NCBI RefSeq assembly: GCF_003010965.1
Contig: NZ_PGGM01000014.1
Location: forward strand, 62,001-126,000
Reading direction: 5' to 3'
DNA length: 64,000 bases
DNA from: Phyllobacterium sophorae
GTDB taxonomy: Bacteria > Pseudomonadota > Alphaproteobacteria > Rhizobiales > Rhizobiaceae
The notes beneath the pieces are model-generated. The model saw nothing but the letters and a program-made list of their open reading frames with translations, did no database searches and was not told the origin of the DNA. Shown here piece after piece: positions 40,990 to 49,613 of the stretch. The position numbers and the translations under genes are program-made. Every line of letters begins with the position of its first letter. The stretch's first letter is position 1.

Positions 40990-43485
40990 TTAACTCGGAA
41001 GGTATTCTCCACTCCAGCTTTCACTGATCGTCCGACCAGTGATGAGTTCATCGACGGCAGCGTCGGTCAGGCCAAGAGCCTTGACGACTTCTCGGGTCGA
41101 CGCGCCATACTTTTCGGCGGGCGGTCGCGCATAGATTACGCCATGGACGGGCCGGACCGCATAAGGGTCGAGATGTGTCACCGTGTGCCCACTGGGGTGA
41201 TCGGCATAGACGGAGAAGGAATAGCTGCCGCGATCGGTACCGGGCGTGCCGTCGGCCGGACGAGCGGTCGCGGCGCGGATCGCCTCGATGTTGTCGCAGA
41301 TCGCGGCTCCGATACCCGCCTTTTGAAAGCGCTCCATCCATATTTTCGCCGGGGCGGTCGCGATAATCGCGCTCAAGACCTCGACGCGTTCGCGCTCGGC
41401 GATCGCGGCTATCCCCTCCAGACTCTCGACGTTTTTGAAACGCGGCAGGTCCTTCTCGGAGGCGGCGATCACGATCCAACAATCCTCGGCCCTATAGAGG
41501 CGATGAAGCGCATGGTATCCGCGGGCAGCAGGCCCCGACGGCTCGTCGAAAGGTGCGCGGCCGTGGTAATCAAAGCAGAACGGCATCTGCGCCAGCCCGC
41601 TCAAGGCCGAAAGGGAAGTTCGTGCACGGCCCACCTTGCCAGTCATTTGCTTCTGGTAGAGCGCGGCGGCCACGCCGAGCGCTGCACCGAAGCCACACAT
41701 CACGTCGATCGTGCCGACGTGGGCATGCTCCTCAGGCGTCTTCATGGAGCCTCCGAACCGGAGCATGATGCCGGTCGCCGCCTGGACGAGGTCGTCGTAG
41801 CCAAGGTAGTTGGTTCGCGGCCCTTTCCGCACACCGCCGAAGCAATCCAACTGGCAGAAGATGGCATCGGGATTGATTTTCTTCAGGCCTTCTGCGTCGA
41901 GACCCTTCGATTTCACTTGGCGGTCGGTCGCATTCCAGACGACGACGTCGACGGAACGAACGAGTTCCTCGAACAGCTTCCTTCCATCCGGGGAGCCAAT
42001 GTCGAGCAGCACCGACTTCTTGCCGCGCATATGGGTCATGCCGAAGATGACGGTGTTCCAGCAGTCAAACAGTGGTGTCGCCGGATCGATCTTGATGACC
42101 TCGGCTCCGAAACGCGAGAGATACGAAACCGAATGCGGGCCGGCGATGACGTTACAGAGGTCGAGAACCCTGATCCCGTCCAGCCAGCCTGACTTCTTCT
42201 CGCTCGCCGCGGCACTCTTCGGAAGCGAGGAGCCCATCGCTCGCAAAGTCGACAGGGCCTCGCTGAAGTCGGCCTTCCGTCGGGGTGTCGGTGCCAGCAT
42301 GGCTTCGCCGCTTTCCTCGAGCCAGGCCATCGGCCCAGGCTGGATCATTGGACTGGGATCGTCCACCTCGATCATCAGACCCGCCATGTCGGCATGGTCG
42401 TCGCTGATCCATTCCTGCAGCCAGCGATGCGGTGCACCGGGAAACTGCCCCTTGCCAAAAATGCGTTCCCATTCCTTTGCCGTCCGGGTGAGGAAGACGG
42501 CCTTCATCCGCTCGGAAATCTTGTCGGCCCAAAATTTTGGCAGCGGATAGACCCCCAGAGAGACATCGGACGACCATTCCGAGGTGGGGAGATAAGTGTC
42601 GGGTTCTTCCTGAAGGCCCTCGGCGACGAGCTCGTCGTAGATGCCAAGTGTCTGCAGACACCGCTTGGCATGGAATATGTGGCTCGGGCAGACGACATAA
42701 AAGCTGCGGCCATCCTTGCATGGATAGCTGCGGTAGAAGGGGTCGAGGAACGCCTGAAGATCGTCGTAGGTAACGTCCATCGGCAGCCCTTCGCTACGGC
42801 GTCTTTCGATTTCCTGTTCGCGCTGGGTCTTGTAACGGAGGGGGTAGTCTTCGATCTTGATCGAATTGTAGCAAAGGCCTTCCATGACGGCGCTGGCGAG
42901 CGGAACCTCGATCTGGTCGCCGCGCCCAGTCTTCACTCGAGCCTGGAGTGCCAGCGCAGCCGCGGACGCGGCCAGCATCGTGCCATAGGCGGAAGCCAGC
43001 GGCAGCGGCGAGAAGGAAGGGTTCACGCCCATCAGGACCCGGTTCAGTCCCATATCCGTAAACACGCCAGAAGACGCCGCGATAACGGATTCGAATGCCC
43101 GCCATTCGCGGCGAAGTTCGTCATTGGAGGCGAAGCCGGGAATGGACACAGTGATGAGCTCGGGTCGTGTCTGCCGCAGCGCGGCGAAGTCGATGCCGAG
43201 GCGCTTCATGACGCCGGGGCGGAAGTTCTCGATGACTATGTCGGCCTCGGCGATCAGCGTCAGCGCCTCGGTCCGGCCTCCGTCGGTTTTCAGGTCGAGT
43301 TCGACAAGCAGTTTGTTGCGATTCAGCGTCGCGTTAGCCGGGCTGTCCCAAAGAGGACCGTTGGGCGGGTCAATGTGAATGACGGTCGCGCCGAGATCGC
43401 CAAGGATCATGGCGACGGCCGGACCCGCGATGTACTGCCCGAAGTCGACGACCTTGACCCCATGGAAAGGAAGAGCTTCACGCAT
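40990..43485 (-). CDS. Double-domain CaiB/BaiF-type (family III) CoA-transferase
   Basis: An 831-residue protein made of two family III CoA-transferase units. The first begins VKVVDFGQYIAGPAVAMILGD (about residues 10-30) and the second IRVLDLCNVIAGPHSVSYLS (about 440-460), each with the GA-x-VI(H/K)IDP strand. Single-domain members are about 400 residues and form interlocked dimers, so this is a tandem fusion. ATG 43485 follows a GGGAG. It lies 33 bases downstream of a GMC oxidoreductase gene, suggesting oxidation of an alcohol substrate and CoA activation of the resulting acid. The substrate is unknown. Confidence 0.87.
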   Translation of the reverse strand: MREALPFHGVKVVDFGQYIAGPAVAMILGDLGATVIHIDPPNGPLWDSPANATLNRNKLLVELDLKTDGGRTEALTLIAEADIVIENFRPGVMKRLGIDFAALRQTRPELITVSIPGFASNDELRREWRAFESVIAASSGVFTDMGLNRVLMGVNPSFSPLPLASAYGTMLAASAAALALQARVKTGRGDQIEVPLASAVMEGLCYNSIKIEDYPLRYKTQREQEIERRRSEGLPMDVTYDDLQAFLDPFYRSYPCKDGRSFYVVCPSHIFHAKRCLQTLGIYDELVAEGLQEEPDTYLPTSEWSSDVSLGVYPLPKFWADKISERMKAVFLTRTAKEWERIFGKGQFPGAPHRWLQEWISDDHADMAGLMIEVDDPSPMIQPGPMAWLEESGEAMLAPTPRRKADFSEALSTLRAMGSSLPKSAAASEKKSGWLDGIRVLDLCNVIAGPHSVSYLSRFGAEVIKIDPATPLFDCWNTVIFGMTHMRGKKSVLLDIGSPDGRKLFEELVRSVDVVVWNATDRQVKSKGLDAEGLKKINPDAIFCQLDCFGGVRKGPRTNYLGYDDLVQAATGIMLRFGGSMKTPEEHAHVGTIDVMCGFGAALGVAAALYQKQMTGKVGRARTSLSALSGLAQMPFCFDYHGRAPFDEPSGPAARGYHALHRLYRAEDCWIVIAASEKDLPRFKNVESLEGIAAIAERERVEVLSAIIATAPAKIWMERFQKAGIGAAICDNIEAIRAATARPADGTPGTDRGSYSFSVYADHPSGHTVTHLDPYAVRPVHGVIYARPPAEKYGASTREVVKALGLTDAAVDELITGRTISESWSGEYLPS

Positions 43486-43518
43486 TGTTGTATTCTCCCA
43501 GAAAATTTGTTTTGGGGT

Positions 43519-45198
43519 TCAGGCCACGGCGACGTGGCGCGCGTCCTCGATGATCATCCCGGCTGCCTTCTCGGCGATCATCAGGGTCGGCGAGTTGGTG
43601 TTGCCACTGACGATGGTCGGCATGACGCTGGCATCGACGATGCGAAGGCCTTCGATGCCTCGTACCCGCAGGCGGCTGTCGACAACGGCCATGGGGTCGG
43701 CATTCGTTCCCATCTTGGCGGTGCCCGCCGGGTGGAAGATGGTGTTGGCTATGTCGCCTGCGAGCTTCACCAGTTCTTCGTCCGTTTGGAATTGCGGACC
43801 CGGCTTCCATTCCTCCGGCTCGTACTTGCGCAGAGCGGGCTGGCTGGCGATCTTGCGGACCTGCCTCAAGCTGTCCACCGCGACTTTCCGATCCTCTGCT
43901 GTCGCCAGACAGTTCGGGGAAATCATCGGTGCGTCCTCCATCCGGCCGGAGCGGATTTTGACACTGCCGCGGCTGGTCGGATTGAGATTGCACACGCTCG
44001 CGGTCAATGCCGGAAAGTCGTGCAGGGGTTCGCCGAAGGCATCGAGGCTCAGGGGTTGGACGTGGTATTCGAGATTGGCATGGGCCTGGCTTGGGTCGGA
44101 TCGGGTGAAGGCCCCCAATTGCGACGGCGACATGCTCATCGGTCCGGTACGCTTCATCGCGTATTCGAGACCGATCATCGCCTTTCCGATCATTGAATTC
44201 GCGATCGTGTTGAGCGTGCGCGCGCCCTTGAGCTTGTAGACGGCCCGGATTTGCAGGTGATCCTGGAGGTTCTCACCGACACCGGGCAGGTCGACCGCGA
44301 TGTCGATGCCATGCTTTTGCAGGAGAGCGGCCGGGCCGATGCCGGACAATTGAAGAACTTGAGGCGATCCGACGGCACCTGCGGACAAGATGACCTCGCG
44401 GCGAGCCGAAAATCCAACACGGCGGCCGGAGTGGTGCAGGATCACTCCCTTGCAGACCTTGCCGCCATTCGGATTGGTGTCGATCACCAGCTTTTCGACA
44501 TGGGCCTCCGTCAGGATCGTCAGATTCTTGCGGCCTCTCGCCGGGCGTAGAAAAGCCTTCGACGCATTCCAGCGCCAACCGGAGCGTTGGTTCACCTCGA
44601 AATAGCCGACGCCTTCGTTGTCGCCGCTGTTGAAGTCGTCTGTTCGGGGGAATCCGGCTTCGCCGGCCGCCTCGGCAAAGGCCTCGAGCACGTCCCAGCG
44701 GAGCCTTTGCTTCTCGACGCGCCATTCACCGCCATGACCGTGCATGTCCGAGAAGCGGCTGTTGCCGCCCGTCTTTGGGTCGGCCCCGCCGTCCAACCTA
44801 TAATGGTCTTCGTGCGCCTTGAATTTTGGCAACACCGCGTTCCAAGACCAACTGTCGTCTCCAGTCGCCGTCGCCCAGGCGTCGTAATCGCGGGCCTGTC
44901 CGCGCATGTAGATCATGCCGTTGATCGACGAACATCCTCCGAGGGTCTTGCCGCGCGGGTAGCGGAGCGACCTGCCGTTGAGGCCGGGGTCCGCTTCGGT
45001 TTTGTAAAGCCAGTCGGTCCTTGGGTTGCCGATGCAATACAGGTAACCCACGGGAATATGAATCCAGGGGTAGTTGTCCTTCTTGCCGGCCTCGAGCAGC
45101 AGGACACGTGTGGAGGGTTCGCGGCTCAGGCGGTTGGCCAGCAGGCAGCCTGCCGTTCCAGCACCGATGACGATGTAATCGAATGAATCCTCAGGCAT
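43519..45198 (-). CDS. GMC-family FAD-dependent alcohol/choline dehydrogenase-like oxidoreductase
   Basis: A 559-residue flavoprotein. The N-terminal FAD-binding Rossmann motif is YIVIGAGTAGCLLANRLS, followed by GGCSSINGMIYMRG. The C-terminal active-site region has FHPAGTAKMG (catalytic His) and SGNTNSPTLMIAEKAAGMI (Asn), as in choline dehydrogenase-like enzymes. It would oxidise an alcohol to an aldehyde or acid. ATG 45198 is preferred; a TTG three codons upstream is possible. First gene of a pair with the CoA-transferase, divergent from a LysR regulator. Confidence 0.9.
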   Translation of the reverse strand: MPEDSFDYIVIGAGTAGCLLANRLSREPSTRVLLLEAGKKDNYPWIHIPVGYLYCIGNPRTDWLYKTEADPGLNGRSLRYPRGKTLGGCSSINGMIYMRGQARDYDAWATATGDDSWSWNAVLPKFKAHEDHYRLDGGADPKTGGNSRFSDMHGHGGEWRVEKQRLRWDVLEAFAEAAGEAGFPRTDDFNSGDNEGVGYFEVNQRSGWRWNASKAFLRPARGRKNLTILTEAHVEKLVIDTNPNGGKVCKGVILHHSGRRVGFSARREVILSAGAVGSPQVLQLSGIGPAALLQKHGIDIAVDLPGVGENLQDHLQIRAVYKLKGARTLNTIANSMIGKAMIGLEYAMKRTGPMSMSPSQLGAFTRSDPSQAHANLEYHVQPLSLDAFGEPLHDFPALTASVCNLNPTSRGSVKIRSGRMEDAPMISPNCLATAEDRKVAVDSLRQVRKIASQPALRKYEPEEWKPGPQFQTDEELVKLAGDIANTIFHPAGTAKMGTNADPMAVVDSRLRVRGIEGLRIVDASVMPTIVSGNTNSPTLMIAEKAAGMIIEDARHVAVA

Positions 45199-45350
45199 AC
45201 CAAGCAAATCCAGATTTCCACCGCAGAAGAAGCGGTCTCCTCGATGCCAAAATCTGCCACGAAACTGACCATTCAGATATGGCGTAAAATATCATGTCGC
45301 CATTACTTTTTTCGATGGTAAGGTTATGGCTTGAGTACTGTACTTTAGGG

Positions 45351-46259
45351 ATGTCAATGCGTGATCTGCCGCCTTTAAAGGCTCTTCGTGTATTCGAAGC
45401 ATGTATTCGGCTGGGAACGTTCACAGCGGCTGCTAGAGAGTTGAACGTCGGTCAGCCAGCGATCAGCCATCAGATACAAGCGCTCGAGAATGACCTTGGC
45501 CTCACGCTGTTCGAGAGGAATGGCGGGGTCACCACGCCTACCGCCGATGCTCTCGCTTACCATGCAAGGATTACAGCCGCCCTTGCCGATATCGCGACCG
45601 CTACCCGATCATTGCGGGAGCGGGCGAAAGGACCCAGCCTGACGCTCGGCACCTATCCGGGCTTGGCGATGTTCTGGCTGATGCCGAAACTTGCGAACCT
45701 GCGAAACAGAGATAGTGATCTCTCAGTCAGGGTCGTGACCTCCGAACGCGATCAGCATATTTCAATGGACAGCGTCGACTGCGCAATCCTCTTCGGTGAC
45801 GGTCATTGGAACGGTATGGAGGCCAGGTTGCTGATCCCGGAAGCGGTGGTCCCGATTGCGGCCCCCTCCGTCGCGACCAAGCTCGTTTCTCTGTCGATAG
45901 GGGACATGTTCATGCAAGGGCCGCTGATCCATCTCGACGACCCGGAGAGACGATGGTTTAACTGGAATGATTGGAAATCGCGCCGCGCTCCCCACGCAAT
46001 TCGCGCTGCACCAGGCATCGAGGTGTCCAATCACGGCATTGCCATCCATGAGGCTCTGTTAGGGCACGGCATCGCTCTGGGATGGCGGGGTGTCATCGAC
46101 GACCTGGTGTCAAGCGGCCTGCTTGTCGAGCTTGACCACGAGCCGCTGACCTCTGAGCGGGGCTACTACCTCGTCGGGCCAGAAAAATTCATGAAGTCGC
46201 ATCTCGGCAGTGAACTGCTGGCCGCACTCTCCGCCAAGGCTATTCCAATCGTGACATGA
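45351..46259 (+). CDS. LysR-family transcriptional regulator (GcvA-like)
   Basis: A 302-residue regulator. An N-terminal helix-turn-helix (PPLKALRVFEACIRLGTF, then VGQPAISHQIQALENDLG) is followed by a co-inducer-binding domain with the WNDW block typical of GcvA-like members. The start is ATG 45351 or 45357. It is divergent from the GMC oxidoreductase/CoA-transferase pair with a 152-base spacer, the standard LysR arrangement, so it probably controls that pair. Confidence 0.9.
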   Translation: MSMRDLPPLKALRVFEACIRLGTFTAAARELNVGQPAISHQIQALENDLGLTLFERNGGVTTPTADALAYHARITAALADIATATRSLRERAKGPSLTLGTYPGLAMFWLMPKLANLRNRDSDLSVRVVTSERDQHISMDSVDCAILFGDGHWNGMEARLLIPEAVVPIAAPSVATKLVSLSIGDMFMQGPLIHLDDPERRWFNWNDWKSRRAPHAIRAAPGIEVSNHGIAIHEALLGHGIALGWRGVIDDLVSSGLLVELDHEPLTSERGYYLVGPEKFMKSHLGSELLAALSAKAIPIVT

Positions 46260-46596
46260 CGGTGGTGGCAGCCTGCACCATATGCGAGTTTCGGTGCAAC
46301 TCGGGCCAGAGGCCAGGGTCCGCCACCCGTTAACGCATGTCTCGTATTTGGCGCGCAAAAGACATGACGCTACCGCATCGCTATGCCCGCTTTCGGCGGA
46401 GCGCGATGAGGGCCGATACGACCGATATGAGGGCGCAAAGCAGCCATCGCATTAGCACGCGTGCTTAGATTCTTGAACCTTCAATATGCTTGGGCAGTTT
46501 GTACAAAAATGGTGAGATACCGCGCGAGTTGCGCCAGACGTTTTGGCACGCAGTCCACCATTCAGTATAATGCGTTCAGTGGATAATCATTTTAAT

Positions 46597-46618
46597 ACAA
46601 TACTTTAATAAGTATTGT
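46597..46618. repeat. Perfect inverted repeat ACAATACTT-TAAT-AAGTATTGT
   Basis: A 9-bp perfect inverted repeat with a 4-base centre, 38 bases before repeat copy C. It could be an operator or the end of a lost element; no gene starts within 200 bases. Confidence 0.6.
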
Positions 46619-46656
46619 AGACATCTGCGCTACAATGGAAATCGATGAAAATTGGC

Positions 46657-46682
46657 CTATTATCGGCATTTTCAAACGAAGG
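46657..46682 (+). repeat. Interspersed repeat, copy C
   Basis: Identical over 24 bases to copy A (on the opposite strand) and over the 18-bp core to copy B. It lies upstream of the PIN-toxin module, at the right end of the segment that starts at copy B. Confidence 0.85.
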
Positions 46683-46869
46683 TTTGTTATCGCATTTTGG
46701 ATTGAACAGCTTTTCGAATCCGAGGGAGTTGGAAGAATGTCGTCCCTTAGACTTCAAGTCATGACTGTAAGGCCAAGCGCGCGTCGTTTCGAAAAATTCG
46801 TTTGCTGCGATTATTGCGTTTAGTTTATTATGGATTATATTCAAAGGAAACGGATAAGGAAAAATAGCC

Positions 46870-47322
46870 ATGACGGCCGCACTTACCACAAATCCACCAT
46901 CCAAAGATGACGTGGAGCTTGCACGCGCATCAGGCCAGCGATTGGCTCCGTATGCGCGTAAAGGACTTGCTTTGACATTTCGCGTTCGAGATGCAGAGAA
47001 CGAAGAAGCTATTGAGCTGCCGGCGGGGGCTGTGAAGCTGCTTATGGCCGTGCTCGAGGATATGGCATCGGGAAGAGCTGTTACGATCGTCCCGCAGAAC
47101 GCTGAACTGACAACACAGCAAGCCGCTGACGTCCTGAACGTATCGCGTCCGTTTCTAATTGGCCTGTTGGACGAGAGGAAGCTACCATTCCGTATGGTGG
47201 GAACCCATCGCCGTGTTCGTTTCGAAGATGTGCTGAACTACAAAGAGGCGATCGACACGGAACGGCGCAAGGTATTGGGCCAGCTTGCAGCGGAGGCTCA
47301 AGAGCTTGGGATGGGATACTAA
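46870..47322 (+). CDS. Excisionase-family DNA-binding antitoxin of a PIN toxin module
   Basis: A 150-residue protein. The C-terminal half is an HTH_17 (excisionase-like) domain: LTTQQAADVLNVSRPFLIGLLDERKLPFRMVGTHRR with FEDVLNYKEA, read in parts. The N-terminal half is a linker/beta region (ELPAGAVKLLMAVLEDMASG). In this class the protein binds its own promoter and neutralises a PIN-domain toxin encoded next. The toxin start follows three bases after its stop, which supports a type II operon. Confidence 0.85.
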   Translation: MTAALTTNPPSKDDVELARASGQRLAPYARKGLALTFRVRDAENEEAIELPAGAVKLLMAVLEDMASGRAVTIVPQNAELTTQQAADVLNVSRPFLIGLLDERKLPFRMVGTHRRVRFEDVLNYKEAIDTERRKVLGQLAAEAQELGMGY

Positions 47323-47325
47323 GCT

Positions 47326-47884
47326 TTGGGGACTTTCACGGCTTTCTTGGACGCAGCGGTCCTCTATCCGGCTCCCTTACGCGACCTGCTTTTGGAGCTT
47401 GCTGTTTCTGACCTGTGTCGCGCCAAATGGTCAAACACTGTGCATGATGAATGGATCAACGCTTTGCTCAGAAGCAGAGACGATCTTACCAGAGATCGGC
47501 TCGAGCGGACTCGCCACCTGATGAACGCCCATGTGCGCGACGCGCTTGTTACAGATTTTGATCAACTCATTGGCATTCTCCAGTTGCCGGATCTTGATGA
47601 TCGCCATGTTCTGGCGGCGGCCATCAAGGGGCGGGCTGATTTGATCGTCACAGCAAATCTCAAGGACTTTCCCCGCAGCAAGCCCGCACCGTGGGGCATT
47701 GAAGCCCAACATCCCGATGAAATTCCTAACGCACCAGTTCCACCTTTCGCAGCCGCAGTTTCTGGCCGCCGTAAAAGCGGTTCGTTTACGCCTAAAGAAC
47801 CCGCCGAAGACGGTCGAGGACTACCTTGATACACTTCGCGCGCAGGTGCCTCTTGGCTACAGTCAACGAGATCCAAGCATTTGA
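47326..47884 (+). pseudogene. PIN-domain (PIN_3) toxin, C-terminus frameshifted
   Basis: Starts at TTG 47326. The first 130 residues are a normal PIN domain: FLDAAVLYPAPLRDLLLEL, WSNTVHDEWI, LPDLDDRHVLAAAI and DLIVTANLKDFP, including the acidic active-site residues. After GIEAQHPDE the frame leaves the family; the expected ending (FLTHQFHLSQPQFLAAVK then LKNPPKTVEDYLDTL) continues in the +1 frame to a stop at 47884. One extra A in the run at 47720-47722 explains this. The protein made in the original frame ends at 47829 (167 residues). Toxicity of that form is uncertain. Confidence 0.82.
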
Positions 47885-47957
47885 TCAGTTCATTTAGTAG
47901 AGGATATTGACCTCACAATCTTGAAGCTGGTGGCAGCACAGGTGATGTTCTCGGCAC

Positions 47958-47982
47958 GTGCTCCGAAAATCGCATAATGGCT
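47958..47982 (+). repeat. Short dif-like direct repeat, copy 1 (left of hipBA)
   Basis: GTGCTCCGAAAATCGCATAA followed by TGGCT. Copies at 49793-49816 and 52749-52762 share ATCGCATAATGGC in the same orientation. TCGCATAA resembles the XerC arm of dif sites, but the second arm is not convincing. Confidence 0.6.
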
Positions 47983-48004
47983 CAATGGAACCGCAAAATT
48001 TCCT

Positions 48005-48127
48005 AATAATCATCCCGGACGGGATTATTCAGGGGCTTATTTGCGAGTCTCCAATAAATCATCCCGAGCGGTTCTTTTTGTAGATTTTTGCTATCAGCTC
48101 TGTTATAATCGTCCCGATAGGGATTAT
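48005..48127 (+). promoter_or_regulatory. hipBA promoter with HipB-type operators
   Basis: Three related sites lie in 125 bases: ATCCCG-GA-CGGGAT (48012-48025, perfect), ATCATCCCGAGCGG (about 48057-48070, half-site) and ATAATCGTCCCGATAGGGAT (48105-48124). A consensus TATAAT (48104-48109) is inside the last one, and AGGGA before the ATG is both operator and ribosome-binding site. HipB autorepression through such palindromes is established for the family. Confidence 0.72.
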
Positions 48128-48129
48128 CC

Positions 48130-48357
48130 ATGCAGACGATCATAGATAGTAAGAGCTTTGGACTTCTGATCCGTGCGGAGCGAAAAGCGCAGAAACTGAC
48201 ACAGGAGCAGCTCGCAGCGCTGACCGGGGTTGGGGTGCGTTTCGTGCGCGAGCTCGAAGCCGGGAAGGACAGTTGCCAGATAGGGCGCGCCCTACAGGTG
48301 GCGGCGACCTTAGGGCTGCGTATTACCGTCGGCAGTCGTCGGGACAGCGCGTCATGA
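48130..48357 (+). CDS. hipB: HipB-like antitoxin (XRE-type DNA-binding protein)
   Basis: A 75-residue Cro/C1-type helix-turn-helix protein (LLIRAERKAQKLTQEQLAAL, then VGVRFVRELEAGK). It pairs with the HipA kinase whose ATG overlaps its stop (ATGA, 48354-48357). It neutralises HipA and represses the operon. Operator palindromes and a consensus -10 lie just upstream. The family assignment is firm from the arrangement and sequence. Confidence 0.9.
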   Translation: MQTIIDSKSFGLLIRAERKAQKLTQEQLAALTGVGVRFVRELEAGKDSCQIGRALQVAATLGLRITVGSRRDSAS

Positions 48358-49613
48358 CGCATCTGCTGGACGTTTATTACAGGGAAGAGAAGGCAGGCGT
48401 GCTCAGCCAGGAAGATGGTGGCGCGCTCAGCTTCGCTTACGATGCTGGTTATCTAGAAGGAAGCAGATCCAGCGCCATCTCCTTTTCCATGCCGTTGCAG
48501 GAAGCGGCTTATGGAGACAGGATCGTTCGCCCGTTCTTTTCCGGTCTTCTGCCAGATGAAGGCGCGCGACAGCGCCTTTCGGGCGCGCTCGGGATTTCCT
48601 CAGGCAATACCTTTGGCCTTCTGGAGGTCATAGGCGGGGAATGCGCGGGGGCATTATCGCTCTATCCCGCAGGTGAGGCGCCGTTATCATCGGATGACGA
48701 TGGCGTTGAATTTCTGAGCACGGAGCGGCTAGAGGAAATCCTTGGCAAACTGCGTGAGCGCCCTCTGTTAGGAGGTGAGGAAGGGGTACGCCTGTCCCTT
48801 GCCGGTGCGCAGGACAAGCTTGCTGTCTGTGTCGAGGGAGAGAGTATCGGGCTTGCCAAGGGCGGCCGTCCCACCACCCATATCCTGAAGCCCTTCATTC
48901 AGGCTCTCGATGGTACGGTCGAGAACGAACTATTCTGCCTGCGCCTCGCTGCGCGGTTGAGGCTTCCCGTACCCAACGTCGAAATGCGGCGCGGCGGCGC
49001 GATTCCCTTCCTGCTGGTCGAGCGCTATGACCGCGCGCGGCATGAAGACGGGACGATCACACGCCTCCACCAGGAGGATTTCTGTCAGGCCTTGAGCGTG
49101 CCGCCGGAGCTGAAATATGAGGCAGAAGGCGGGCCGGGAACAGAAGCGTCGCTGGCGCTGATTGGCCGTGCCACCGCGCGTCCCGCAGCCGACCGTCTCG
49201 GGTTCATCCGCATGCTCATTCTGCATTATCTTGTCGGCAATGCGGATGCCCACGGTAAGAACTACGCGTTGCTTTATAGCGGCGGGATTCCTGACCTGGC
49301 GCCGCTCTATGATGTCCTTTGCACGGCCGCTTACCCAAGGCTGGACAAAAAGCTCGCCATGGCCATTGGCGGGCGCGCCGTCCCCGACACGATACATTTA
49401 CAGCAATGGCTCGCCCTTGTGCCTGATACGCGCGGGGCGCAGCGGCTCCTGGTCAAGGCCATCGCCGAACTCGCAGGGCGCATCGGCGGTCAAGCCGACG
49501 AGCTTCTCGCGGAGTTTGCCGAGGGCGGTATTAGTCATGAAATCCTCAAAGTCATTCGCGGCGTCATAGGGACGCGCACGGCGCATTTGCTGCGCATTAT
49601 CGAATTGGCGTGA
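48354..49613 (+). CDS. hipA: HipA-type serine/threonine kinase toxin
   Basis: A 419-residue kinase toxin. The N-terminal region (FSMPLQEAAYGDRIVRPFFSG) precedes the catalytic domain with LAGAQDKLAV and the catalytic loop VGNADAHGKNYALLY near residues 294-308; the Mg-binding DLAPLYDV follows. HipA enzymes phosphorylate tRNA-synthetase targets and induce dormancy. All expected motifs are present, so the toxin appears intact, unlike the neighbouring PIN toxin. A longer upstream frame overlapping hipB is not supported. Confidence 0.93.
   Translation: MTHLLDVYYREEKAGVLSQEDGGALSFAYDAGYLEGSRSSAISFSMPLQEAAYGDRIVRPFFSGLLPDEGARQRLSGALGISSGNTFGLLEVIGGECAGALSLYPAGEAPLSSDDDGVEFLSTERLEEILGKLRERPLLGGEEGVRLSLAGAQDKLAVCVEGESIGLAKGGRPTTHILKPFIQALDGTVENELFCLRLAARLRLPVPNVEMRRGGAIPFLLVERYDRARHEDGTITRLHQEDFCQALSVPPELKYEAEGGPGTEASLALIGRATARPAADRLGFIRMLILHYLVGNADAHGKNYALLYSGGIPDLAPLYDVLCTAAYPRLDKKLAMAIGGRAVPDTIHLQQWLALVPDTRGAQRLLVKAIAELAGRIGGQADELLAEFAEGGISHEILKVIRGVIGTRTAHLLRIIELA

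Larger units (their letters stand above)
46260..46869. other. AT-rich junction between the GMC/CaiB cluster and the toxin module
   Basis: About 610 bases with no supported gene. It contains a perfect 9-bp inverted repeat (46597-46618), repeat copy C (46657-46682) and a probable promoter for the toxin module (TTGCTG at 46802, TTATTA 17 bases later). Confidence 0.6.

Noticed and set aside
42394-44196. A 600-codon + strand frame opposite the CaiB and GMC genes, and another at 43379-44239
   Set aside because: Both lie antisense to two well-supported enzyme genes with clear motifs. Their translations show no domain pattern; long antisense frames are common in GC-rich DNA.
46380-46455. A 23-codon minus-strand membrane-peptide frame (MRWLLCALIS...)
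   Set aside because: No ribosome-binding site or conserved context; too short to support.
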